A stretch of DNA of 9,779 nt from UBA6170 sp034429975 (GTDB lineage: Bacteria; Chloroflexota; Anaerolineae; Anaerolineales; Anaerolineaceae). The first letter of the stretch is position 1; the number at the start of each line of letters is the position of its first letter. Shown in pieces: positions 1 through 7,061 of the stretch. The notes below the pieces were generated by a model, which saw only the letters and a program-made list of their open reading frames with translations, did not search any database and was not told the origin of the DNA. A program made the position numbers and the translations under genes. The stretch spans positions 1 to 9,779 of the forward strand of contig DAOUFM010000077.1 of NCBI GenBank assembly GCA_034429975.1. Direction: 5' to 3'.

Positions 1-23
1 GCCAGGATCAAACTCTCCGCTAA
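1..23 (-). rRNA. rrs: 16S ribosomal RNA, 5' end only (partial)
   Basis: Read on the minus strand, bases 16 to 1 give AGAGTTTGATCCTGGC, the universal start of bacterial 16S rRNA (the classic 27F primer site, E. coli positions 8-23). Counting back from the E. coli numbering puts the mature 5' end near base 23. The remainder of the gene lies beyond the left edge. Transcription comes from the promoters at 299-327 and 459-486. The end position is good to a few bases, because RNase maturation sites cannot be read directly. Confidence 0.95.
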
Positions 24-112
24 ATGCTTTTATCACTTCTTCTGAAGTGCTTTTTTCTTGCGGATTTACTTAAAAAATTGACAGGTTCTTCGTCTTTCCT
101 ATCACTCTTCAG

Positions 113-124
113 TTGTTAAGGTGC
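113..124 (-). promoter_or_regulatory. boxA-like rRNA antitermination element
   Basis: The minus strand reads GCACCTTAACAA, matching the boxA core GCTCTTTAACAA at 10 of 12 bases. It lies about 90 bases before the mature 16S 5' end, where boxA sits in many rRNA operons. In E. coli boxA RNA binds NusB-NusE and makes RNA polymerase resistant to Rho. A 7 bp hairpin (191-215) lies upstream in the transcript but is not adjacent, so I do not call it boxB. Confidence 0.6.
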
Positions 125-298
125 TGCCTTGAAGATCTGCCCTCAATATGCGCCAAAAAATCCGATGCTGTCGCAACTTTCTTCGTTGGCAACATCGGCT
201 ATCAACAGCGATGTTATTAAAGGGGGATCAACGCCCTCTTCAGTTTTCAATGATCTGTCAATGCTGACTAGACCACCCACTCACAGTTCGGGAGTATT

Positions 299-327
299 AT
301 TGTATACCCTTTTTTCGACTCTGTCAA
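299..327 (-). promoter_or_regulatory. rRNA promoter P2 (proximal to 16S)
   Basis: On the minus strand a perfect -35 TTGACA (322-327) is followed by a 17-base spacer and -10 TACAAT (299-304, 5 of 6). The expected start is near base 292, about 270 bases before the 16S gene. A 5 bp inverted repeat GACAC/GTGTC (328-342) abuts the -35 box on its upstream side; its function is unknown. A second TTGACA at 256-261 has no matching -10. Confidence 0.75.
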
Positions 328-458
328 GACACTATTCGTGTCCCGACGGTTCTTTTGCATATTCGGGCCTGGGGTTCCAGAATTCTTAAAGGCTATTACT
401 TTATAAAAGATCATTTTTCCGGGTAATCCGGGCTGCCTTATTTCTAGCAGCGGGCAGT

Positions 459-486
459 ATTATACCGCAACCATGATTAGAGTCAA
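459..486 (-). promoter_or_regulatory. rRNA promoter P1 (distal), with UP-like sequence
   Basis: On the minus strand TTGACT (481-486) is followed by a 16-base spacer and a perfect -10 TATAAT (459-464). Just upstream of the -35 box (487-503) the minus strand is A/T-rich with phased A and T tracts (AATTTTCCAAAATT), resembling an UP element. The bases after the -10 are G/C-rich (ACTGCCCG), as is common at growth-rate-controlled rRNA promoters. The start is predicted near 452. Tandem promoters are normal for rRNA operons. Confidence 0.8.
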
Positions 487-517
487 GGAATTTTGGAAAA
501 TTGATTCCTGTGTTTTT

Positions 518-1441
518 TTATTCCACCTGGACGACCTCAATCGGCGTGTTTAATTGGATGGAATATAAGTCACTCCGGCGATCCAGCAATGGATTGACCG
601 TACCGTTGGCTCTGACTTCCTGCAAATATTCCAGATCGAGATCAGCCACCACAACTGTTTCATTATTTAATGGCGTTTCGGAAGCAACTGCAGTGTAAGG
701 AAATCCCAGATCACTGGGAGTGAAAATGGCGCTTTGCGAGTAACAGGTGAAATTCATCGTCTCCTGCAAATTGCCATGACTGCCAGATATAACCGTGTAC
801 ACATAATTTTCCACCGCTCGGGCCTGAGCCGAATAGCGAATCCGTTGGTAGCCATATAAATCAGAGGTAAAGAAGGGATTAAAAATGATTTCAGCCCCAC
901 TCAAAACCAGCAATCGACTGATTTCCGGAAACTCAATATCATAACAGACCTGAATCGCGATGCGACCATACGGGGTATCGAACAATCGCAACGAATTTCC
1001 GCCGATGTAATTCCAGGCACGCCGTTCGGTAGGGGTAACATGCAATTTTTCCTGGGTATAGATATTTCCATTGGGGGTGAACAGGTGCGCGATGTTGTAA
1101 ACCTGCTCTTCTGCCTTTACCACCGGGTGCGAACCGCCAATGATGAAGATCTGATAGTCACCGGCCAGGGTTTTAAATACCTCCAGATAGCGATCATACT
1201 TCTCGGTCAGCGCCATTAATTTTTCCCTGCCGGACCACTCCTTTGGCAAACAACTGAAATATTGAATACCGAAATATTCCGGCAGCAGCAAGAATTGGCA
1301 GTGGTTTTTATCTGCCTGTTTTGCAAAGAACATGATCTTGGTTTCGATATTTTCCCAGGATGAAACAGAGTGCATATGGTATTGTGCTGTACCAATCCGC
1401 ACTCTGCGCCTGTCCGGCACAAAATTGTTGTTGTTTGCCAT
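518..1441 (-). CDS. Carbon-nitrogen hydrolase (nitrilase superfamily amidohydrolase)
   Basis: A 307-residue, probably cytoplasmic enzyme that would hydrolyse a non-peptide C-N bond (amide or carbamoyl group); the substrate is unknown. The nitrilase Glu-Lys-Cys triad is complete: E55 in LLLPEYFG, K132 in EKLHVTPTERR and C166 in QVCYDIEFPE. Length and motif spacing fit single-domain members. The family also includes proteins with an N-terminal GNAT acetyltransferase fused to this type of domain (B. subtilis YhcX type), but no GNAT is present here. The frame extends upstream to a GTG at 1501, but that codon has no clear ribosome site, while the ATG at 1441 is preceded by GGAGAGGGTG, so I chose 1441. 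The gene lies just upstream of the rRNA promoters in the same direction. No intrinsic terminator oriented for it is visible after its stop. No clear promoter was found. Confidence 0.9.
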   Translation of the reverse strand: MANNNNFVPDRRRVRIGTAQYHMHSVSSWENIETKIMFFAKQADKNHCQFLLLPEYFGIQYFSCLPKEWSGREKLMALTEKYDRYLEVFKTLAGDYQIFIIGGSHPVVKAEEQVYNIAHLFTPNGNIYTQEKLHVTPTERRAWNYIGGNSLRLFDTPYGRIAIQVCYDIEFPEISRLLVLSGAEIIFNPFFTSDLYGYQRIRYSAQARAVENYVYTVISGSHGNLQETMNFTCYSQSAIFTPSDLGFPYTAVASETPLNNETVVVADLDLEYLQEVRANGTVNPLLDRRSDLYSIQLNTPIEVVQVE

Positions 1442-1586
1442 CACCCTCTCCAAGAGTTTATTCGTGTTTACTACTATACCTGATTCAAACCGGTTTTTCA
1501 CCGTTTTCGATTACAGGTTGTACAAGGTTATTAACTCTTCCCAAGGGCTAAGTATTTCAATTTTTCATCTACAAAATCAAAATCCT

Positions 1587-2714
1587 TTATTTCGAATCAT
1601 AGGTATTTTCCAAAACAACATTCATCATCAGGTCATGAAATTTCGCAGCTTCCTCCCAGATCATGCCATGGCCTGATTCTTCAAAGTAAATTAATTGCTT
1701 TTCAGGTGCATCAATTAATTGGAAGTACTCATCCGGGATTCGGGAAGGGTTGTTCATGTCATGTCTGCCCAGCACCAAATATACTGGTAACTCAAAATGA
1801 CTAGCATCCACCCGCAGATCCATCTCCTGTAGCTGCGGGTACACCTCATTAAATGTGTTCATTAACCCAAGTAAATAATAGACCTTATCCAGCCAGCCAT
1901 ATTCAGGTTGTTTTAACATCAACAGGATAGCATCCCCATTCTGCCGGTATTCTTCATTGCGAATATTCGGAACTTCAAAAATGGCGTATTCCCGGCCAAA
2001 CAGGGTTGAATAGGGTTGGATAGGGCTCCTGCCAAAATAAGGCGGCTTTCCTTGTTTCTCCAGCTTTTCAACAAACTTCAAATCCCCATGGGTTTTGGAA
2101 TAATCCATCACAACGTCATAAATCATTTGATCTGTCTCCACTACATCCACCATCTGGCTTGTGCCAACATAGGCGTGGAACAAATCCGGTCTTTGCTGTG
2201 CCGCTTTTACCCCAATGATCGTGCCCCAGGAATGCCCGACCAGATAAATTTTATCTTTGTTAAACCGATTCTGCAACAATTCCGTTAATTCAACCAGGTC
2301 TGCAACATATTGATCCACGGTTAGTGAGGTTTTGGGATGAATGGACGGATAAGACTTCCCACAGCCGCGTTGCTCCCAGATCACCACCACGAAGTTCTTC
2401 TCCAGTTCTTGATTAAACCTTAACACGCGTGCCGCTTCCGATGCGCCTGGACCACCGGATAGAAATAGTAATACCGGTTTATGGGTGTCATATCCACGGA
2501 TGATCAGCCATTGATCCACTCCCCCAAGTATTACTTTCTCGAGGGATGCAATGCTGCCCGGGACCGGCTGTCCATTTTCATCCAGAATGGGTGGTGTATG
2601 CGCTCGCCATTGTGAGCTGGCGATCAGGGCCACAAGAATGAATAGAATACCAAATACGATGATCATCTTCCTTCCAGATCCTTTTCTCTTTTTTGTTAGG
2701 TCAGGGTTTACCAC
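1587..2714 (-). CDS. Membrane-anchored alpha/beta hydrolase, proline iminopeptidase-like (peptidase S33 type)
   Basis: A 375-residue serine hydrolase. Residues 1-16 are basic (KKRKGSGRK) and are followed by a hydrophobic stretch at about 17-33, best read as an uncleaved signal anchor holding the enzyme on the outside of the membrane; a cleaved signal peptide is possible. The fold's landmarks follow in order: oxyanion-loop SGGPG (86-90, HGGPG in classical prolyl iminopeptidases), WEQRGCGKS (113-121), nucleophile elbow GHSWG with S162, acid D319 in LGRHDMNNP, and H349 in EESGHGM. The variable cap lies at about 185-300. Activity as an aminopeptidase on proline peptides is family-level inference; an esterase is equally possible. 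The start is GTG at 2714, supported by GAAGGAG five to six bases upstream. It stands 208 bases from the preceding dprA-like gene, behind a probable terminator, so it is likely a separate unit. Confidence 0.88.
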   Translation of the reverse strand: MVNPDLTKKRKGSGRKMIIVFGILFILVALIASSQWRAHTPPILDENGQPVPGSIASLEKVILGGVDQWLIIRGYDTHKPVLLFLSGGPGASEAARVLRFNQELEKNFVVVIWEQRGCGKSYPSIHPKTSLTVDQYVADLVELTELLQNRFNKDKIYLVGHSWGTIIGVKAAQQRPDLFHAYVGTSQMVDVVETDQMIYDVVMDYSKTHGDLKFVEKLEKQGKPPYFGRSPIQPYSTLFGREYAIFEVPNIRNEEYRQNGDAILLMLKQPEYGWLDKVYYLLGLMNTFNEVYPQLQEMDLRVDASHFELPVYLVLGRHDMNNPSRIPDEYFQLIDAPEKQLIYFEESGHGMIWEEAAKFHDLMMNVVLENTYDSK

Positions 2715-2877
2715 AATTTCTCCTTCAATATTTCCAGGTATTTAAATTAAACTGCCTGCCAAGGATAGTGCATGCATGGTTGGATTTCACTGCTCAAATG
2801 AGGAGATTCTTCATTACCCAAATGGATAGATTAATCGTTAGCCAGCGGACGAAGGAAGTTTTAATTTAGCCTGAAGT

Positions 2878-2913
2878 AGAAGAAAAATTAAAGTTTTGGA
2901 ACCTTTGCCAAAA
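2878..2913 (-). terminator. Possible intrinsic terminator after the dprA-like gene
   Basis: The minus strand has an inverted repeat TTTTGG (2908-2913) / CCAAAA (2894-2899) with an 8-base loop, then a T-rich run (CTTTAATTTTTCTTC). It lies ten bases after the stop of the dprA-like gene. The stem is short and A/T-rich, so its strength is uncertain, but position and orientation fit the end of the recQ-dprA operon. Confidence 0.5.
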
Positions 2914-2922
2914 TCTCTGAAA

Positions 2923-3903
2923 TTATAACAACCCCAATTGTTTTGGTTTGAGAGCGGCTGGCTGGCTTTTTTCTTTAAGCCAGTTTTCCAATTGGTGATA
3001 TTGCACCGGAAAAGGATACGGGAAGGGCAAGCCACCTTTTTGAAGCAATAAAGGATTCCCTGCCGGCATATCTTTATGTTCCAGAACAAAAACCGGTACC
3101 CAGCCCGCCTTCAATGTTTCTACCGCGCCGCTCCAGGTACCGCCTTTATCAGCATCGCTGGCGACGACGATGGCATAATCTGCCAGGCAATAAATCAGTT
3201 TATTCCGCCCCATAGCAGTGCCCACCGAAAATCCGGCATCCGGCAAATAGGGAGTGATTAGGCAAAGATCACCGCGCTCCGCCGCTTTTTTGATCGAATT
3301 ATCCTTCAGGGTTTGTTCGAGACTATGAGCCAGGACACTAACCGCCGTTCCGCGTGCATCCAGGGCTGCCTGCGTACTGAGTGAATCCACCCCTTTTGCC
3401 CCTCCCGAGTATAAAACCAGGCCGGATAGCCCGCAGGTGTTGCCCACAAACTCGGCGCACTCCTGCCCAATCGGGTCGAGGTGGCGCGAACCTACCACGG
3501 CAATCCCCGGCTGCCCCATCAATGCGGCTTCCCCAGCGTAAAATAAGGCCAACGGCGCTGAATCCCGCAAACGCTCCCGATATCTTTGAGGGTAAATCTC
3601 ATCAAAACGAGTGACTACCTGAATTCTCTTCTCAGCATAATAGGTAAGGGCTTTTTCCAGTAAATCCATACGTTCTAATAATTCAACGATCCGGACGGCT
3701 TCTTCATCACCGATCTCTAAATTTTTACACAGGTCACTGACATTCATTCCTAGTAAGTCGTCGAAATGACTCACTCCGATAGCACTCAATTTCTTTTCCA
3801 GCACATTCCATTCACGCAAGGATAAGGCAGATAAATCCGATTCTTTCGGGATGGCTAATCGGGAGCCTAACAGAAGAACTACTTTTGAATCTTGAGAAAG
3901 CAT
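2923..3903 (-). CDS. DprA/Smf-family (SLOG fold) protein, partner of the RecQ-PRTase
   Basis: A 326-residue cytoplasmic protein. An N-terminal helical region (about 20-90, helix-hairpin-helix or SAM-like) is followed by the Rossmann-like DprA domain (about 95-295). Visible landmarks are YPQRYRERLRDSAPLALFYAG (104-124, in the usual DprA entry position), VVGSR (136-140), SGGAKGVD (166-173), GRNKLIY (232-238) and GGTWSGA (254-260). Classical DprA binds ssDNA and loads RecA during transformation; related SLOG proteins bind nucleotides. The C-terminus (about 300-326) is short and lacks the winged helix seen in many housekeeping DprA proteins, and the GGTWSG motif differs from the usual SGSL.TA form, so this is a divergent branch. 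ATG at 3903 has GGAAAGGG eight bases upstream, overlapping the recQ stop region; 16 bases separate the genes, indicating one mRNA and possible translational coupling. The link to its neighbour suggests a joint DNA-processing or defence role, not proven. Confidence 0.88.
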   Translation of the reverse strand: MLSQDSKVVLLLGSRLAIPKESDLSALSLREWNVLEKKLSAIGVSHFDDLLGMNVSDLCKNLEIGDEEAVRIVELLERMDLLEKALTYYAEKRIQVVTRFDEIYPQRYRERLRDSAPLALFYAGEAALMGQPGIAVVGSRHLDPIGQECAEFVGNTCGLSGLVLYSGGAKGVDSLSTQAALDARGTAVSVLAHSLEQTLKDNSIKKAAERGDLCLITPYLPDAGFSVGTAMGRNKLIYCLADYAIVVASDADKGGTWSGAVETLKAGWVPVFVLEHKDMPAGNPLLLQKGGLPFPYPFPVQYHQLENWLKEKSQPAALKPKQLGLL

Positions 3904-3919
3904 AAATAAAACCCTTTCC

Positions 3920-6769
3920 TTAACGTTCGGAATGAATTGTGCGGGTGATTGTCAATATATTAACTTTATCAGCCCCGGCTTGTTTAAGCAATTTCGTTAT
4001 TTCCTCTACTGTAGCACCGGAGTCAAACAAATCATCCAGGACCAACAATTTCTTTCCGCGTACAGAGGATGTTAATTGAAAAGCGCCAGCGACGTTATTC
4101 TTTTTCTGAGCCAGGGTTTGAAATTGTTTTTGCTGGGCTGTTTCCCGCGATTTTTTCAACACCGGCCAATACCGGATCTTGAGTTGTTGGGCGAGTTCCC
4201 TGGCCAGGCTGCTGACCGGATCTCGCTCCCGTTGAAGCGAGGAAGGCACCGGCAGAAGCGCATCCACCTGTCCAATTTCCGGATATTCCTGTATCAAGAA
4301 CATGATCTTCTGAAGAATGGGTTGCATCACCGAGAAATCTTCCTGATATTTCAGGCGAAACAGTAATTCTCCTACCCCACTACGCGACCAATCATCACCC
4401 TGATAACGACTGTGAAAACCCAGTGCCCAGCCACAATCCCAGAGGCCAGCCAATTGTCTGGGATGATCCCGGTTTAAGAAATTCCTAATCGAATCATCCG
4501 ATTTATGATCTTTATTTTTGTCATTCTCTGCATTATCAATCATTTTTCGGTCTTTTTTGACTGCGTTATTCGACAGATTATTTATTGGACTATGAAGCAC
4601 AACAGTAGATTCATGTCCCTGTTTCATTTTCCAGTTCTCGACCACACAACGAATCATTTCATACCCAATTTCATCCGGTAATAGTTCTTTAAGCGGAGTC
4701 AAACGATCCACTTGCCCAATTTCTGCAATCACTTTCTCGATTGACTGGATGTATTTTTGAGGGATGATCTTTTCAATATCGACCTTGCCATTCTTTATTA
4801 AGATTAAAAGGTGAGAATAAATGGTGCCAACACTCAATTCTCGCAATCTGGCAATTTCTGCTACGCGGTGACCAGACAAATAGTATTGATAAGTTTGTTC
4901 AACCGTATTATTGATTCTTTCGGTTCTATTTTGTCTGGGTGTTTTTTGAACATTGGCTAAATTGTTTGTTTTCAGGGGAATTGCAGCCCTTTCCTGCAAA
5001 GCTTTCATACCCGCATGGTTGAGGGATAACACCGGATATGGCCCACCGGTCACCTTGATATAACCTTCTTTAATTAATTGTTCAACCATGGATCGAAGGG
5101 CGTTGGTGCTCAAGCCAGATAGTTTGCCATAATGAGGGAGTTTGTCCAATCTTGCAGTCAACAATTCTTTATTTTTGGAACCTTGTAAGATTTGGGCAAT
5201 TTTAACGACGCCAACACCATACTTTATTCGCTGAATAGTCTCCAAAATGAGTAAGGAGGGATCTACCAATTCAGCAGAAGGTTTCGGATTGTTTTGAGTC
5301 CTGGTTTTCCGGATCGCTTTGCGCCCGATGCAATTATCACAACATACCTCCGCCGGAACGCACGAATTGTCTCCAAAGTACTTAAGAATGATGTTCCGAC
5401 GGCATTGATCACTCTCTGCATAGTGGATCATACTCTTTAATTGCTGGTTTTTGATCTCCTGCTGGTGTTTAAAGCGCAATCCCGCAGCCTCAATTTTTTC
5501 AGCCTGCCAGGCGTGCTTTTTAATGATCATTTGCGAGCCTTCATCCCCAAAACGCTCAATGATTCCTACCTGCTCCAGGGTTGCCAACCCGACTCTAATT
5601 TTCACATCATTTAAACCAGTTAAAATACTCAGGGATTCACCTGATACAGTCAATTCCTGGTTTGCATGGTTTTTGAGTGCATTGTACAGTTTTAATAATT
5701 CATTATTGGTGATTTCAGAGTTACGAATAAAATATTCCTGTAAAGCCCGATCTTTATTAGAATAAATTAAAAGCGCTTTGGCTGGCATCCCATCCCGGCC
5801 AGCCCGCCCGGCTTCCTGATAATAAGCCTCCAGCGATCCTGGCATAGAGTAATGGATAACCTGTCTTACATCCGATCGGTCAATTCCCATGCCAAAAGCA
5901 TTGGTAGCTACAATAACGGAAATTTTCTTGCGAATAAAATCATTCTGGATATCGGTACGAACATCATAATCCAGGCCGGCATGATAATGATGGGCATTAA
6001 TCCCCATCTCGGTACGCAAAAATTCAGCTGCTTCTTCGGTATCCCGCCGCGTTCCGGCGTAAATAATTGTTGCACCACTGGCTTGAGATTTTACAGCTTC
6101 CCGCAACACTGCCAAACGATGCGCCGGGTCAAGCGCCGGGCGAACCATAAACACCAGGTTAGGGCGATTAAATCCATTGACAATCAGAGTTGGTTTTTCA
6201 AGATGCAACAGCTTACTGATATCCGACTGGACCTGAGCCGTCGCTGTTGCAGTCAGCGCTACCGTAGTGGGGTTCCCAATTAATTCGCGAAATTTGGCAA
6301 TATGGAGGTAATCCGGTCTAAAATCGTGACCCCATTCGGAGATGCAATGTGCCTCATCGACCGCCAGAAGGCTAACTTTGGCTTGATTAATCACCTCCAA
6401 AAATCTTGAATTACGCAGTCTTTCCGGGGCAACATAAACAATCCGAAATTTTTTCTCAGAAATCCCGCGGTATCTGAATTCAATTTCTCGGGTGCTTAGC
6501 GAACTATTAATAAACGTTGCTGAAATTCCATGCTTTTCCAGACTGTCCACCTGATCTTTCATCAAGGCAATCAGCGGGGAGATTACCAGGGTAATCCCTG
6601 GTAAATACATGGCTGCTAACTGAAATATTAACGATTTTCCGGAACCGGTCGGCATCACGGTGACAGTATGCCTGCCATTCAGCAAGGATTGGATGGCTTC
6701 TGCCTGTCCGGGGCGAAAACTTGTAAAACCAAAATACGGTTTTAATTTTTCAATCAGATCTGAATGCAT
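3920..6769 (-). CDS. recQ: RecQ-family ATP-dependent DNA helicase fused to a ComF-like phosphoribosyltransferase domain
   Basis: A 949-residue protein, far longer than the roughly 600 residues of E. coli RecQ. Order: superfamily 2 helicase core (1-340) with motif 0 RPGQ (19-22), Walker A MPTGSGKS (K45), DEAH (138-141) and motif VI QEAGRAGRDG (318-327); zinc region with C456, C470, C476, C477 and C480; RQC winged helix (about 500-593); helix-turn-helix of the RecQ C-terminal type (about 616-671); a polar, charged linker (about 716-766); and a phosphoribosyltransferase (PRTase) domain (about 770-949). The last has PVPSS (840-844), NNVAGAF (891-897) and the PRPP loop DDLFDSGAT (912-920), all as in ComF. 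There is no HRDC domain. The helicase would unwind DNA 3'-5'; the PRTase substrate is unknown. The frame can begin at TTG 6781, but ATG 6769 follows GAAGGAAG and is preferred. It is co-transcribed with the downstream dprA-like gene. Confidence 0.92.
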   Translation of the reverse strand: MHSDLIEKLKPYFGFTSFRPGQAEAIQSLLNGRHTVTVMPTGSGKSLIFQLAAMYLPGITLVISPLIALMKDQVDSLEKHGISATFINSSLSTREIEFRYRGISEKKFRIVYVAPERLRNSRFLEVINQAKVSLLAVDEAHCISEWGHDFRPDYLHIAKFRELIGNPTTVALTATATAQVQSDISKLLHLEKPTLIVNGFNRPNLVFMVRPALDPAHRLAVLREAVKSQASGATIIYAGTRRDTEEAAEFLRTEMGINAHHYHAGLDYDVRTDIQNDFIRKKISVIVATNAFGMGIDRSDVRQVIHYSMPGSLEAYYQEAGRAGRDGMPAKALLIYSNKDRALQEYFIRNSEITNNELLKLYNALKNHANQELTVSGESLSILTGLNDVKIRVGLATLEQVGIIERFGDEGSQMIIKKHAWQAEKIEAAGLRFKHQQEIKNQQLKSMIHYAESDQCRRNIILKYFGDNSCVPAEVCCDNCIGRKAIRKTRTQNNPKPSAELVDPSLLILETIQRIKYGVGVVKIAQILQGSKNKELLTARLDKLPHYGKLSGLSTNALRSMVEQLIKEGYIKVTGGPYPVLSLNHAGMKALQERAAIPLKTNNLANVQKTPRQNRTERINNTVEQTYQYYLSGHRVAEIARLRELSVGTIYSHLLILIKNGKVDIEKIIPQKYIQSIEKVIAEIGQVDRLTPLKELLPDEIGYEMIRCVVENWKMKQGHESTVVLHSPINNLSNNAVKKDRKMIDNAENDKNKDHKSDDSIRNFLNRDHPRQLAGLWDCGWALGFHSRYQGDDWSRSGVGELLFRLKYQEDFSVMQPILQKIMFLIQEYPEIGQVDALLPVPSSLQRERDPVSSLARELAQQLKIRYWPVLKKSRETAQQKQFQTLAQKKNNVAGAFQLTSSVRGKKLLVLDDLFDSGATVEEITKLLKQAGADKVNILTITRTIHSER

Positions 6770-7009
6770 ATCTTCCTTCAATGCGCGCGGGAATGATGAG
6801 AACCTTTTGTACTAATAATTTTTTAACCTCTGGAGATAATCAATTAATTGGATTTTTTCTGATCCTGGTGACTTTAAATGACTAATTTATTATATAGAAA
6901 AAACAAAATCTGCCTTGCAAAGTCTGCTGGAAAAAATTTTCTTCTAGATTGAAACGCCAGAAATCGAGGTATATAAATATTCCATCCAGTTTTTCAACCA
7001 ATTTTGATT
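6770..7009. other. AT-rich intergenic region between tRNA terminator and recQ
   Basis: About 240 bases with no convincing gene; the short minus-strand frame reaching 6882 begins inside the tRNA and has no ribosome site. It should carry the promoter of the recQ-dprA operon; the best candidate is listed at 6891-6920. I see no direct copy of the tRNA 3' end that would mark an attachment site. Confidence 0.6.
6891..6920 (-). promoter_or_regulatory. Candidate promoter of the recQ-dprA operon
   Basis: On the minus strand TTGCAA (6915-6920) is followed after 18 bases by TATATA (6891-6896); an overlapping perfect TATAAT is at 6889-6894 but leaves a 20-base spacer. It would give an untranslated leader of about 115 bases before the ATG at 6769. 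The surrounding A/T richness makes chance matches likely, so this is tentative. Confidence 0.4.
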
Positions 7010-7057
7010 TCAAGAAAAATAAAAGACCACAATGAGAATGAGTTCCATGTGGTCTTT
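7010..7057 (-). terminator. Intrinsic terminator of tRNA-Glu
   Basis: On the minus strand a perfect 10 bp stem AAAGACCACA (7057-7048) / TGTGGTCTTT (7031-7022), with a 16-base loop, is followed by a T-rich run TTTTATTTTTCTTG. It starts five bases beyond the tRNA 3' end, so it both ends the tRNA transcript and separates it from recQ downstream. Confidence 0.85.
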
Positions 7058-7061
7058 CCTG

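Larger units (their letters stand above)
24..452 (-). other. 16S rRNA leader (pre-rRNA 5' spacer)
   Basis: This stretch of about 430 bases between the first rRNA promoter and the 16S 5' end has no convincing gene. The open frame visible on the plus strand has no ribosome site or recognisable protein. It holds the second promoter, a boxA-like element and several small inverted repeats that could fold in the precursor RNA: 34-49 (6 bp stem, 4-base loop), 191-215 (7 bp stem AACATCG/CGATGTT) and 432-451 (GCTGC/GCAGC, close to the predicted start). The layout of promoter, hairpins, boxA and 16S is normal for rRNA leaders. Which hairpins serve processing or antitermination is inference. Confidence 0.8.

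Noticed and set aside
34..55. Hairpin plus T run that looks like a plus-strand terminator
   Set aside because: No plus-strand gene precedes it, and it lies in the pre-16S leader just before the mature 5' end, so an RNA-processing or leader structure on the minus strand is more likely.
256..261. A third minus-strand TTGACA in the rRNA leader
   Set aside because: No acceptable -10 box lies 16-18 bases downstream (233-238 is GC-rich).
129..389. 86-codon plus-strand open frame in the rRNA leader
   Set aside because: It has no ribosome site, no recognisable protein pattern, and lies antisense to the leader with its promoter and boxA; best explained by chance.
486..519. Hairpin AGGAAT/ATTCCT followed by a T run on the plus strand
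   Set aside because: There is no plus-strand transcript to terminate; the A/T-rich sequence is better explained as upstream sequence of rRNA promoter P1.
1442..1501. N-terminal 20-residue extension of the nitrilase from GTG 1501
   Set aside because: No ribosome site precedes the GTG, while ATG 1441 has a strong one; family homology begins only after the internal Met.
2922..2927. Perfect minus-strand TATAAT with an upstream TG at the end of the dprA-like gene, as promoter of the alpha/beta hydrolase
   Set aside because: No -35 box is seen, transcription would run straight into the probable terminator at 2878-2913, and the leader would be about 200 bases long; probably chance.
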